Below, in pieces: positions 6,194-14,239 of a DNA stretch of 22,487 bases (its first letter is position 1; the number at the start of each line of letters is the position of its first letter). The translations under genes were made by a program, and so were the position numbers. The notes beneath the pieces are model-generated. The model was not told the DNA's origin. It made no database searches and saw only the letters and a program-made list of their open reading frames with translations. Source of the DNA: Clostridium_T sp040217795 (lineage in GTDB: Bacteria; Bacillota; Clostridia; Clostridiales; Clostridiaceae); the NCBI GenBank assembly GCA_040217795.1, contig JBEHWK010000047.1, positions 1 to 22,487 on the forward strand, written 5' to 3'.

Positions 6194-6463
6194 ATGATGA
6201 GTATAGATTATGAAATAAACACAGTTAATTTTTATAATAATAGATCAACAGTAACAGATAAAGATGTTTTAATAATTAAAAATGAAAACTTTATACTTAG
6301 AAAAGAAAAAATTTTTGACTATCCAATAAGCATACGCATAGATAGGACTTTTTAGAACTATTCCTATAATTGAATAGATGTTAATACGGATACTGAAGTT
6401 CGAATTGATGAGGTGCTATTACTGTATTTAAAGAAGATGGTATCAGAGCATAATCTCATATAA
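6194..6463 (+). pseudogene. decayed short gene of unknown function
   Basis: A strong ribosome binding site (AGAGAGGTGG) precedes a 53-residue ORF (6194-6355, MMSIDYEINTVNFY...) that stops at TAG. After two further in-frame stops, another reading frame gives IDVNTDTEVRIDEVLLLYLKK up to a stop at 6461-6463. The two pieces look like parts of one gene with stops or a frameshift. I do not recognise the protein. A genuine 53-aa protein is the alternative. Confidence 0.4.
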
Positions 6464-6496
6464 TTAAAAGTATGTGAAAAAATATAAATAATAGTG

Positions 6497-6537
6497 TTGA
6501 CAATGAAAAAAAACAATATATAATATAAAACATATAT
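6497..6537 (+). promoter_or_regulatory. promoter and candidate operator of the nitrogenase-like operon
   Basis: TTGACA (6497-6502), a 16-nt spacer and TATAAT (6519-6524), followed by ATAAAACATATAT (6525-6537), the same motif as at 5662. The S-box aptamer starts about 50 nt downstream. Confidence 0.82.
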
Positions 6538-6580
6538 GAAAACTATGGATTGGATGCGTTCCTCAAATAATAGAATATAG

Positions 6581-6734
6581 CTCTTATCAAGAGAGGTGGA
6601 GGGAAAGGGCCCTATGAAACTCAGCAACCTGTAAATAAGTATAAGGTGCCAATTCCTGCAGATTCAAGAATCTGAAAGATGAGAGAACATAGGTTCAAAT
6701 GGTCTCTTATTCTTAGAAGGGACTTTTCTTTTTA
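6581..6734 (+). promoter_or_regulatory. SAM-I (S-box) riboswitch with terminator, nifH-like leader
   Basis: The aptamer spans 6581-6685. P1 forms between CTCTTATC and GATGAGAG, and the conserved S-box blocks AGAGAGGTGGAGGGA, GCAACCTG and GGTGCCAATTCC are present. The expression platform has terminator arms GTCTCTT (6702-6708) and AAGGGAC (6717-6723) followed by TTTTCTTTTT. The antiterminator pairs ATGAGAGA (6679-6686) with TCTCTTAT (6703-6710), competing with both P1 and the terminator. High SAM should therefore stop transcription of the operon. Confidence 0.96.
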
Positions 6735-6747
6735 AGCAAAGATTAGT

Positions 6748-6823
6748 AAGTTGACTAGTAAACTAGAGGCTTCAAAGAATTGTTGTACGAGTACGTACTA
6801 ACTTCTTTGGAGCCTATTTTTTT
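6748..6823 (+). promoter_or_regulatory. CTAG-type antiterminator/terminator, copy B
   Basis: Outer stem AAGTT (6748-6752) with GGCTT (6768-6772), inner stem CTAG (6755-6758) with CTAG (6763-6766), loop TAAA. The competing terminator pairs AGGCTTCAAAGAA (6767-6779) with TTCTTTGGAGCCT (6803-6815) and ends in seven T. It lies 14 nt after the S-box terminator's T run, so the operon has two attenuators in series. Confidence 0.78.
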
Positions 6824-6916
6824 ACTCTTTAGGAAATTATAAATTTTCAAGTTGAGGATGACTTAAGGAAAATACGATTATACGTAGTCTGGTTACAGTC
6901 CCTAAAGAGTAAAAAA
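6818..6916. repeat. MITE-like element, copy 2 (99 bp, inverted relative to copy 1)
   Basis: Terminal repeats TTTTTTACTCTTTAGG and CCTAAAGAGTAAAAAA. The reverse complement matches copy 1 (3264-3364) along most of its length. It sits in the mRNA leader between attenuator B and nifH, sharing attenuator B's T run, and would form a 16-bp stem with a long loop in the transcript. TCAAGGCGAT, inverted, lies just beyond the right end. Confidence 0.7.
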
Positions 6917-7035
6917 TAAGAATAATCGCCTTGAAGATTTTTTATAAAACTTATAAGGGGGAAGTACATAGATTTTATTACTGATGGTTTAATAATTACA
7001 TAAATATTTATTTATACAATAGGAGGAATATAATA

Positions 7036-7911
7036 ATGGCAAAAAAAGCAAAGCATATAGCGATTTATGGTAAAGGTGGAATAGGTAAGTCCACTACAAC
7101 TTCAAATATAAGTGCAGCACTGGCAGAAGCAGGTTACAGGGTAATTCAAATAGGATGTGATCCTAAAAGTGATTCAACTAATACTTTAAGAGGAGGAAAC
7201 TTCCTGCCTACAGTTCTTGACAGTTTAAGAGAGGGAAGCAATGTCAAATTATCAGATATATCCGTTAAAGGGTTTAAGGATATACTTTGCATAGAAGCTG
7301 GCGGACCAGTTCCAGGAGTGGGCTGTGCAGGAAGAGGAATAAATGCAGCAGTAAGTTTACTTCAGGAGTTAAATGTTTTTGAGGAATATGATGCAGATTA
7401 TGTATTATATGATGTTCTTGGGGATGTAGTGTGCGGAGGTTTTGCTGTACCTATAAGAGATGGAATCACAGATAGAGCATATGTTGTAAGTTCATCTGAT
7501 TTTATGGCGGTTTATGCTGCAAATAACTTATTTAAAGCAATAAATAAATATGCTCCTACAGGAGGAGCAAAACTTGGAGGAATAATTGCAAACAGTATAG
7601 TTCAGCCATATGCTGAGTCATTGATTAATGATTTTGCAGCTAAGACAGGAACCAGAGCAGTAGGCTATGTTCCCCGTTCAACAGTTGTAGCTCAAAGTGA
7701 GCTGTATGGTAAAACAGTAATTGAAGCTAATCCTAATTCACCTCAGGCAGATGTATACAGAGAACTGGCAAGGCAAGTAGTTGAAAATGAAAACTTGGTT
7801 GTTCCAAATCCATTAAGTGTAACAGAACTCAGAGATTGGGCAAGAAGCTGGGGTGATAAGATCATAGATACAGAAACTGGTCTGGTAAAAGATACTGCCT
7901 CAGGTATATAA
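7036..7911 (+). CDS. NifH-like ATP-dependent iron-protein reductase
   Basis: A 291-aa homologue of nitrogenase iron protein and its relatives BchL, BchX and CfbC. It would form a homodimer that binds one [4Fe-4S] cluster between subunits and passes electrons to the D/K-like complex at the cost of ATP. GKGGIGKST (12-20) is the P-loop, Cys97 (GVGCAGRG) and Cys133 (DVVCGGF) are the cluster ligands, and Arg100 sits where nitrogenase Fe protein can be ADP-ribosylated. AGGAGGAA lies 8 nt before the ATG. It is the first gene of a three-gene operon with 11 nt to the D-like gene. No nifB, nifE or nifN is in the window, and control is by an S-box. A role in nitrogen fixation is therefore unlikely; it should be the dedicated reductase for the two genes that follow. 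Confidence 0.93.
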   Translation: MAKKAKHIAIYGKGGIGKSTTTSNISAALAEAGYRVIQIGCDPKSDSTNTLRGGNFLPTVLDSLREGSNVKLSDISVKGFKDILCIEAGGPVPGVGCAGRGINAAVSLLQELNVFEEYDADYVLYDVLGDVVCGGFAVPIRDGITDRAYVVSSSDFMAVYAANNLFKAINKYAPTGGAKLGGIIANSIVQPYAESLINDFAAKTGTRAVGYVPRSTVVAQSELYGKTVIEANPNSPQADVYRELARQVVENENLVVPNPLSVTELRDWARSWGDKIIDTETGLVKDTASGI

Positions 7912-7922
7912 GGAGGGTTAAC

Positions 7923-9338
7923 ATGTCATTAAATTTACAGAAAAGACCCTTTATAAGGGAAAAAAAATTAAATGCTACCAATGCCTACTATGGAAATTGG
8001 GGTAATCTCCTAGCAGTAGTAGAAAGTGATGAATTAAAACAAAGAATCAGGACATTTTCTCAGGTTTCAACAGATGAAATAATATATACTTTAGAAAGCA
8101 TTAATGGAATTGAAAACAGTGTAATAATAATTCACGGACCTGCAGGCTGTGCTTCAGCTCAGCTTAATTTATATCTTAAGGATTCTGGAAGGCCATGGCT
8201 GGTAACCAATCTTACTGAGCAGGATTCTATTTTAGGTGGAGATTCCAAATTGAGAGAAGCTGTAGGGAAAGCTTTAGAAAAATACAACCCCAAAGTTATA
8301 TTTATTGTCTCAACACCTGTTGTAGCTATAAATAATGATGATATTCAATCTATAATTTATGAGTTAGAAGAAGAAGTTGAAATTCCAATAATACCTATAT
8401 ACTCTGATGGATTTAAATCAAAAATAAGTGCTTATGGATATGATTTAGCTTTGCATGCTGTTGCGAAATACATCCTTCCTTCAGCGCAAAAAACAGAAAA
8501 AAGCAATTTTGTAAATATAATTTCCATTTCAGAAAGTGACAGACAATTAAGAGCAATAACAAAGATCCTGAATGATTTGGGTATAAATTATAACACTATC
8601 TCAAGAAACAGCAGTATTGATAATATTAAGAAATCTGTTAATGCTAAGGCAACAGTAGCGATTGACAAGGTATCAGGCAACTTTCTGGCTGAATTATTAA
8701 GAGATGAATTTAACATTCCATATATTGAAACAAGTTCCCCTATAGGAATAAAAGCTACTAATAAATGGATTATTGACATTTCCAGGGAATTGGGGATTGA
8801 GGAAGAAGCAAACAAGTATATACTGAAAAACTTAAAGTCCCTGGATAAGGCAATTAAATCAAATGTTATAGGTGGCAGAAAGATATATATAAATCACTTA
8901 CCTACTGCCGCATTTGAATTATCAAAGCTGCTAGAAGAATTAAATGCAGAAATAGCAGGAATTACTGTGGAGTATATTGATAATATTTCAGTTGAAGAGC
9001 TGAAGAGGTTCAGAGATAAGGATAAAGAAGCTAAAATACATGTTTCAACTGGGCAAATTTTCGAGGTTCTAAATATTGTAAAAAAAGTTAATCCTGACTT
9101 GTATATAGGAAGAGCTGCAGATTCTGTGTGGGTTTCCAAATCCGGAATAAAATCTATCGCTTTAGATAGTGAACAATTATATGGTTATGAGGGAATTGCT
9201 AAAATATTAAAAGAGTTTTCTAAGGTGTTTGATAATGATAATCTGGAAGGGTATTTAAGTGATAATATAAGATTGCCATATCATGAGAACTGGTTTGGAA
9301 AAAGCACTAATTGGTATATAAAACAGGAGGTGAAATAG
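7923..9338 (+). CDS. NifD-like subunit with a single cysteine
   Basis: A 471-aa member of the nitrogenase component-1 (oxidoreductase) superfamily. By eye alignment to NifD, the P-cluster cysteines 62, 88 and 154 correspond to Asn20, Cys76 (HGPAGC) and Thr131. The FeMo-cofactor ligands Cys275 and His442 correspond to about Asp248 and Tyr420 (LYGYEG). Cys76 is the only cysteine in the whole protein. The fold family is nevertheless clear from GPAGC, the following DD-I region, and its place between NifH- and NifK-like genes. It therefore cannot hold a normal P-cluster half or FeMo-co. It probably gives one ligand to a cluster shared with the K-like partner, like BchZ in chlorophyllide oxidoreductase. 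GGAGGG lies 6 nt before the start. The substrate is unknown. Confidence 0.87.
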   Translation: MSLNLQKRPFIREKKLNATNAYYGNWGNLLAVVESDELKQRIRTFSQVSTDEIIYTLESINGIENSVIIIHGPAGCASAQLNLYLKDSGRPWLVTNLTEQDSILGGDSKLREAVGKALEKYNPKVIFIVSTPVVAINNDDIQSIIYELEEEVEIPIIPIYSDGFKSKISAYGYDLALHAVAKYILPSAQKTEKSNFVNIISISESDRQLRAITKILNDLGINYNTISRNSSIDNIKKSVNAKATVAIDKVSGNFLAELLRDEFNIPYIETSSPIGIKATNKWIIDISRELGIEEEANKYILKNLKSLDKAIKSNVIGGRKIYINHLPTAAFELSKLLEELNAEIAGITVEYIDNISVEELKRFRDKDKEAKIHVSTGQIFEVLNIVKKVNPDLYIGRAADSVWVSKSGIKSIALDSEQLYGYEGIAKILKEFSKVFDNDNLEGYLSDNIRLPYHENWFGKSTNWYIKQEVK

Positions 9339-9339
9339 C

Positions 9340-10647
9340 ATGACAAAGGTTACTGGACTACAAAGAAACAGCTGTTTACTACATGGTGCAATACAAACGG
9401 TGAGAGCTATTGAAAGTGCAATACCAATAGTGCACTCCACTTCTGGATGTGGTTTTCAGCAGTATCTGTCAGGGGGCACTTTGAGCGGAAACAGCGGATC
9501 AGGGTATACAGGAGGACTCTCGCTGGTATCAAGCAATGTTATTGAAAAGCAGGTAGTTTTTGGTGGTACATCAAGATTAAGAGAGCAAATAAAAAATACT
9601 GTGAAAGTTCAAAGGGGAGATTTGTATGTAGTGCTTACAGGCTGTACAACAGAACTTGTTGGGGATGATGCTCCAGCTATGACTAAAGAGGCTCAGGAAC
9701 AAGGATACCCTGTAATAATTGCTAGTACTCCAGGATTTAAGGGGGGGACACATTTAGGATATTCCGTTACCTTAAAATCAATAATACATCAGCTGGATAA
9801 ATTTACAAAGGTTGATCGGAGCAAAACTCCGGCTTTAGTTAATATATTAGGAATTGTACCAGAACAGGATGTTTTCTGGAAAGGAAACTTAGAGGAAATA
9901 AGAAGAATTTTAGAATCAACAGGAGTTAAGGTAAATACACTTTTTGGGTTAGGACAAGGTATAGAAGAATGGACTTCAGTTCCTAAGGCAGAGCTTAATA
10001 TAGTTCTATCAAGCTGGGGATTAGCTTCAGCAGAATTGTTGCAAGAAAAGTATGGAACTGAATATTTATATTTTGACAATATTCCTGTAGGTCCTAAGGA
10101 CACTAGTGAATTTGTTAAAAAGGTAGGCGAATCACTTAAGATAGCTGATGATATTATTAATGAAGTAATATCTAAAGAAGAAAAAAGAGTGGCTTACTAC
10201 ATAGAAAATTCACTGGATAGTTTTTTCAAATATAATTATAAAAGAAGATTTGCCATTGTTGGTGATAGCAGCTTGTCGCTAGGTATATTAAGCTTTCTTA
10301 ATAATCCATTGGGATTAATACCAGATAAGGTAATTATAACTGATGATGTGGATTTAAAAACACAAGAAATAATAAAAAATAAGTTTAACAATTCTGATGT
10401 TGAAGTTATTTTTACTGAAGATGGCAAAGAGATAGAGAAAATAATTTTAAATAGCAATGTGGAGCTTATTTTAGGTAGTTCATTAGAGAAAAGTGTGGCA
10501 AAGGAATTAGATGTGGCAATTATTGAAACATCTTTTCCAATAGCAGAAGAACTTGTTTTAAATAAAAGTTATGCAGGATACAATGGATCTGTTAGTTTGT
10601 TACAAGACTTGGGATCTGCAATAATAAGTAAGGAAAATGGTAAATAA
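9340..10647 (+). CDS. NifK-like subunit with three P-cluster-type cysteines
   Basis: A 435-aa component-1 superfamily protein whose ATG lies one base after the D-like stop, with AGGAGG upstream, so the two are translationally coupled. Cys12 (NSCLLHGA), Cys37 (STSGCGF) and Cys102 (LTGCTTELVGDD) align with NifK Cys70, Cys95 and Cys153, with the expected spacing and flanking G-A, P-H-x-G and V-G-D-D residues. They are the only cysteines. With Cys76 of the D-like subunit they make four ligands, enough for one [4Fe-4S] cluster, as in BchN/BchB and BchY/BchZ. It is shorter than NifK (about 520 aa) and lacks its N-terminal extension. An attenuator lies between this gene and the binding-protein gene. 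Confidence 0.88.
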   Translation: MTKVTGLQRNSCLLHGAIQTVRAIESAIPIVHSTSGCGFQQYLSGGTLSGNSGSGYTGGLSLVSSNVIEKQVVFGGTSRLREQIKNTVKVQRGDLYVVLTGCTTELVGDDAPAMTKEAQEQGYPVIIASTPGFKGGTHLGYSVTLKSIIHQLDKFTKVDRSKTPALVNILGIVPEQDVFWKGNLEEIRRILESTGVKVNTLFGLGQGIEEWTSVPKAELNIVLSSWGLASAELLQEKYGTEYLYFDNIPVGPKDTSEFVKKVGESLKIADDIINEVISKEEKRVAYYIENSLDSFFKYNYKRRFAIVGDSSLSLGILSFLNNPLGLIPDKVIITDDVDLKTQEIIKNKFNNSDVEVIFTEDGKEIEKIILNSNVELILGSSLEKSVAKELDVAIIETSFPIAEELVLNKSYAGYNGSVSLLQDLGSAIISKENGK

Positions 10648-10648
10648 T

Positions 10649-10705
10649 TAAGCTGACCAGAAAACTGGAGGCCTATCATTAAAATTTAATGATGGGCCTC
10701 TTTTT
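10649..10705 (+). promoter_or_regulatory. CTAG-type antiterminator/terminator, copy C
   Basis: Inner stem CCAG (10657-10660) with CTGG (10665-10668), loop AAAA; compared with CTAG/CTAG, this is a compensatory base-pair change. Outer stem TAAGCT (10649-10654) pairs with GGCCTA (10670-10675) with one A-C mismatch. The terminator begins at 10668 (GAGGCC with GGGCCTC, long AT stem) and ends in TTTTT. It has no S-box and no clear promoter before it, so it governs read-through from the nif-like operon into 10743. Confidence 0.75.
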
Positions 10706-10742
10706 GCATAAATATAAAAAATATGAATAAGAGGGGATATTT

Positions 10743-11753
10743 ATGAAAAAATTTATGAAACCGGCAGTAATTATATTTGGATCTATGTTGCTGCTGGCAG
10801 GATGCACAACCCAAAAAGCCACTGATACTAAGGATAAGGCTCAGGGGCATGTCAGTTCAACAGTTAAAATCGGATATGTAGATGTAACTGGAAAGGCTCA
10901 GATATCTGATACATTGGGTATTGCAAGTGATAAGGGATATATTCAGGAAGAACTTGATAAGATTGGAGTTAAGTCGGAGCTGGTACCTTTTACAGGTGCT
11001 GGTCCAGCCATCAATGAAGCTCTTGCAAGTAAAAGTATAGATATAGGGATATTAGGCGATGTACCTGCTATAGTTGGTAAAGCTTCAGGAATAGATACTC
11101 AGCTGTTTGTTGCTTCCGGTTCAAACAATACAGCAGCATTTTTAGTTCCTGCTGATTCAACTGCAAGATCTGTCAAGGATTTCAAAGGGAAAAAGATTGC
11201 AACACAAAAAGGATCTTACATGCATAGGATTCTCATAAAAATGTTAGAAGCTAATGGGCTTACAGTAAATGATGTGCAATTTGTTAATATGACAGCACAA
11301 GATGCAGCTACAGCTTTTCTGGGAAAAGGAGTTGATGCTATTGTTGTTGGCGGTGTTGTAGAAGCTAAATTAGTTCTCAACAAAAATGCAAAGGTATTAT
11401 TGGATACCAGCAATAATCCTGAATGGGTAGGTGCCAGTGCAGGCGTTGTGAGAACCGAATATGCAAAAGAGAATCCTGAAACAGTTTCAGCAGTTATAAA
11501 GGCTTTAGATAAAGCAAAGCAATTGACTATATCAGATTCCACAGCAGCAAAGGCTCAATGGGTTAAGGCTGGAAATACCAACGAGACTTATGATTTTTTA
11601 TATCCTAAGAATGATTATAGATATAATGTAGAAATTACAGCAGATTACATTAGTAAAATTAAAGATGTTGAAAAGTTTTTGAAAGACAATAACTTAATAA
11701 AAAATGATGTCGATGTAGATACGTGGATTAACAACAGTTACTATAAAAAATAA
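10743..11753 (+). CDS. ABC transporter substrate-binding lipoprotein (SsuA/TauA-like), copy 1
   Basis: A 336-aa lipoprotein of the aliphatic sulfonate/taurine/nitrate-type (NMT1-like) solute-binding family. Residues 1-20 form a signal peptide and LLAGC ends at the lipidated Cys21. The mature part has VKIGYVDVTGKAQ, GPAINEALASKSIDIGILGD and ATQKGSYMHR, typical of the family's substrate cleft and hinge regions. It would bind a small anionic or sulfur compound outside the membrane. AAGAGGGG lies before the start. No permease or ATPase is adjacent; the only ones in the window are at 21080 and 21977. It is followed 15 nt later by the first radical-SAM paralogue. It is clearly homologous to the protein at 16604. 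The ligand is unknown. Confidence 0.9.
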   Translation: MKKFMKPAVIIFGSMLLLAGCTTQKATDTKDKAQGHVSSTVKIGYVDVTGKAQISDTLGIASDKGYIQEELDKIGVKSELVPFTGAGPAINEALASKSIDIGILGDVPAIVGKASGIDTQLFVASGSNNTAAFLVPADSTARSVKDFKGKKIATQKGSYMHRILIKMLEANGLTVNDVQFVNMTAQDAATAFLGKGVDAIVVGGVVEAKLVLNKNAKVLLDTSNNPEWVGASAGVVRTEYAKENPETVSAVIKALDKAKQLTISDSTAAKAQWVKAGNTNETYDFLYPKNDYRYNVEITADYISKIKDVEKFLKDNNLIKNDVDVDTWINNSYYKK

Positions 11754-11768
11754 TAGGGGGAAAAGTAC

Positions 11769-12971
11769 ATGAGCGATTTAAAAAAGAGGCTTTATAAAGA
11801 GTTGGAGCTTAAAGCAAAAGTAAATATAGAAGGCGTAAATGCAAAGCCTGCTATTTTTAGGCATTTGGATTTAGGCGGAGAATATCAGGAACAGGTGCAT
11901 AGTTTATTTGAAATGGATCATCATCAGCATGTGGGAATAGAATTTCCATGTGGGTTTACTTCACCAAGTGGTTTAAGATATAACTTTAACTGGGATACAA
12001 GATCAAGATTTTCCATTGAATATGATAATGACAAGTATTACTTAGCTGAAAATGGGCATGAAATATTTCAAGTTAAGTTTCATAAAAGACCTAATTATTA
12101 TAAACTTAAAACTTCAGATGGAACAGAAATGTCTCATGTAGCAACCTACAGCCCAGGTGGTACTGTTGGTGTGGCATATAGCAATGAATGCTCTTTAAAA
12201 GAGAAAGGATTGGATTGCTTGTTTTGTAATGCAAATGCAACAAAGGACACTTATGCTGAGCACGAAAACATTAAGTGGAAAAATCCAAAACAAATAGGGG
12301 AAGCTGTAGCAGCAGCATATAAATATGATAATGCAAAGCATGTTAATATCACTGGAGGCTTTATCCCGGAAAGAAGAGAAGTTGATTATTATATAGATGT
12401 AGCTGAGGCTATAAAAGAGCATACCGGGTTGGATGATTTTAACGGAACTGCAGTTATAGGAGCACCTTTAGATCTAGAAGTAATTGATAAGTATAAGGAA
12501 GCTGGGTATAGAACACTAGCTGTTCAAATTGAAATATGGGATAAGAATATTTTTAAGACCATATGCCCAGGAAAAGAAAAAGAATGCGGTGGATGGGAAC
12601 ATTGGGTAGAATCTCTGGAATATGCTGCAAAAGTATTTGGACATGGCAGGGCCAGAACAGGTTTTGTTACAGGTATAGAACCCAAGGACTCAACATTAGA
12701 AGGTGTTGAATATTTAGCATCAAAGGGTATTATTAGTTTAACAGGAGCTTGGAACCCAAATCCAGGTTCAAAATTAGAAGGACACAGAACTCCTGAACCA
12801 GAATGGCATTTAGATATGGCTAAGAAAACTTATGCAATATTTAAAAAGGCTGGATTTACGTATGATCACTATTTTGATGCTGCCCCATCTAATGATTTCT
12901 TAGTTCATGATATTTATAAGATTGAGAATGAATTATTACCGATATTCAGGGCAGAGAAGAGATATGAGTAA
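11769..12971 (+). CDS. radical-SAM-like protein with Cx8CxxC motif, paralogue 1
   Basis: A 400-aa protein with Cys141, Cys150 and Cys153 in NEC-x8-CLFC, proposed ligands of a [4Fe-4S] cluster. The spacing differs from the canonical Cx3Cx2C. After it come an NITGGF motif (about 193-198, like the GGE SAM-binding motif), PERREVDYYIDVAEAIKEHT and FNGTAVIGAP strands, which suggest a TIM barrel of the BioB/HmdB kind. Cys266 in ICPG is conserved in all three paralogues. A distinct N-terminal domain of about 130 residues with YKLKTSDG precedes the motif. GGGG with a short spacer precedes the ATG. It lies between a binding protein and an MFS gene, and its 3' end overlaps the MFS start by 8 nt. The reaction is unknown. 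Assignment to radical SAM rests on motif logic only. Confidence 0.72.
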   Translation: MSDLKKRLYKELELKAKVNIEGVNAKPAIFRHLDLGGEYQEQVHSLFEMDHHQHVGIEFPCGFTSPSGLRYNFNWDTRSRFSIEYDNDKYYLAENGHEIFQVKFHKRPNYYKLKTSDGTEMSHVATYSPGGTVGVAYSNECSLKEKGLDCLFCNANATKDTYAEHENIKWKNPKQIGEAVAAAYKYDNAKHVNITGGFIPERREVDYYIDVAEAIKEHTGLDDFNGTAVIGAPLDLEVIDKYKEAGYRTLAVQIEIWDKNIFKTICPGKEKECGGWEHWVESLEYAAKVFGHGRARTGFVTGIEPKDSTLEGVEYLASKGIISLTGAWNPNPGSKLEGHRTPEPEWHLDMAKKTYAIFKKAGFTYDHYFDAAPSNDFLVHDIYKIENELLPIFRAEKRYE

Positions 12972-14184
12972 TTCAATAAACAAAAAAAAGTTACTGGCGG
13001 GATTTCTGGTGATAAATATTTTAACAGGAATTTGTGCAGGAATAACTTCCATGACGCTTCCTCTTTTCGCTCTCAGTGTCAAAGCGAGTACAGCGGAAAT
13101 TGGAGTAATAAGGGGAATATCAGGAATAGGAGCTCTTATTATGGTTCTGCCATCAGGCTTTTTAGTAGACTATTTTGGTTCAAAGAGATTATATGCATTT
13201 GGAAGTATTGTGAGTGCAGTAACAATTTTCTTTTTGGCATTTTCATGGAGACCAGAACTTATAATGGCTTCAATGGCGTTTCAAGGTTTTTCAAACTCAT
13301 TAAGATTTACTTCACTAAACGCTGCTTTTTTCAGATACCTTAAGCAGATAGGGATAAGCAAGGCAGGCTGGTATAGAGGGTCTATGTCTATAGGATTAAC
13401 CTTTGCAGGACCACTTATAGGTGGATATTTATTAACATACTTAAGCTATAAAAATATATTTATTGTTGTATCAGCTTTGACCCTTTTACCTCTTATAGCT
13501 CTCATACCTTTGATTATGGGGGACCCGGCTGGATTTAATTCAAAAAGTAAAGACTTAAAACAAGAGAATTTTAGTGTCATAAGTCAGCTCAGTGAATTGA
13601 AAAATATTTTGAAAGATAAGGTGCTAAGACAGACTATTTTAGCAGAGGGACTCTCAACAGCATGTTTCTCATCTTTTTCTACTTTTATAGTTGTATATGT
13701 AGTGAATAAGTTATCTGTTAAACCATATTATTCTTCATGGTTTTTGATTTTAGAAGGAACAGCATATGTTGTAGTGGTCTTTTTGAGTGGGGGGTTATTG
13801 TGCAAATATAAAATAAAAAGCCTTTATTTAATAAGTTTCAGCATAATGATTGGAGGATTGTTGCTGATAGCTACATCCCAAAACATTGAAATTATCATAT
13901 TTGGAACTACTGTATTAGGAGCAGGAACAGGAATTCTAAATTTGGTAACTTACTCCAATTTAAGTGGTATCAAGGGCAAAAAGGGAAAGGTGTCAAGTTT
14001 GTTATCTGCATCTACCGGTATTGGGTCGACTTTGGGACCCATGTTTGGAGGTATTATAGGAGAGTTTTTAGGATATAGTGCTATATTTGCAGCCTATGTA
14101 CCATTGTTTATTATAATGGGGATATACATCCAAATTGATAGTAGGAGGAATATAGAATTTGTTTTGAATGAAGAGACTGCATAA
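12964..14184 (+). CDS. major facilitator superfamily transporter
   Basis: A 406-aa membrane protein with about 12 hydrophobic segments in two halves and a central polar loop near residues 190-215. GFLVDYFGSKRLYAFG is the MFS motif A (GxxxDxxGxRR type) after the second segment. The start at 12964 overlaps the end of the radical-SAM gene by 8 nt, which suggests coupling; an earlier in-frame ATG at 12907 lies inside that gene and lacks a ribosome binding site. It may export a product or import a substrate of the neighbouring enzymes. The family gives no specificity. Confidence 0.88.
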   Translation: MSNSINKKKLLAGFLVINILTGICAGITSMTLPLFALSVKASTAEIGVIRGISGIGALIMVLPSGFLVDYFGSKRLYAFGSIVSAVTIFFLAFSWRPELIMASMAFQGFSNSLRFTSLNAAFFRYLKQIGISKAGWYRGSMSIGLTFAGPLIGGYLLTYLSYKNIFIVVSALTLLPLIALIPLIMGDPAGFNSKSKDLKQENFSVISQLSELKNILKDKVLRQTILAEGLSTACFSSFSTFIVVYVVNKLSVKPYYSSWFLILEGTAYVVVVFLSGGLLCKYKIKSLYLISFSIMIGGLLLIATSQNIEIIIFGTTVLGAGTGILNLVTYSNLSGIKGKKGKVSSLLSASTGIGSTLGPMFGGIIGEFLGYSAIFAAYVPLFIIMGIYIQIDSRRNIEFVLNEETA

Positions 14185-14239
14185 TAAAATTCATATTTAA
14201 ACAGGAGATAAGGATAAAGATAATTAGGAAGAGGGGTAA

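Noticed and set aside
6364..6627. Minus-strand ORF of 87 aa across the HDK promoter and S-box
   Set aside because: It overlaps a consensus promoter and aptamer on the other strand; its hydrophobic composition is typical of reverse-strand AT-rich DNA.
7036..10647. Genuine nitrogenase (nifHDK) for nitrogen fixation
   Set aside because: The D-like subunit lacks two P-cluster cysteines and the FeMo-co Cys and His; no nifB, nifE or nifN is present; an S-box controls the operon.
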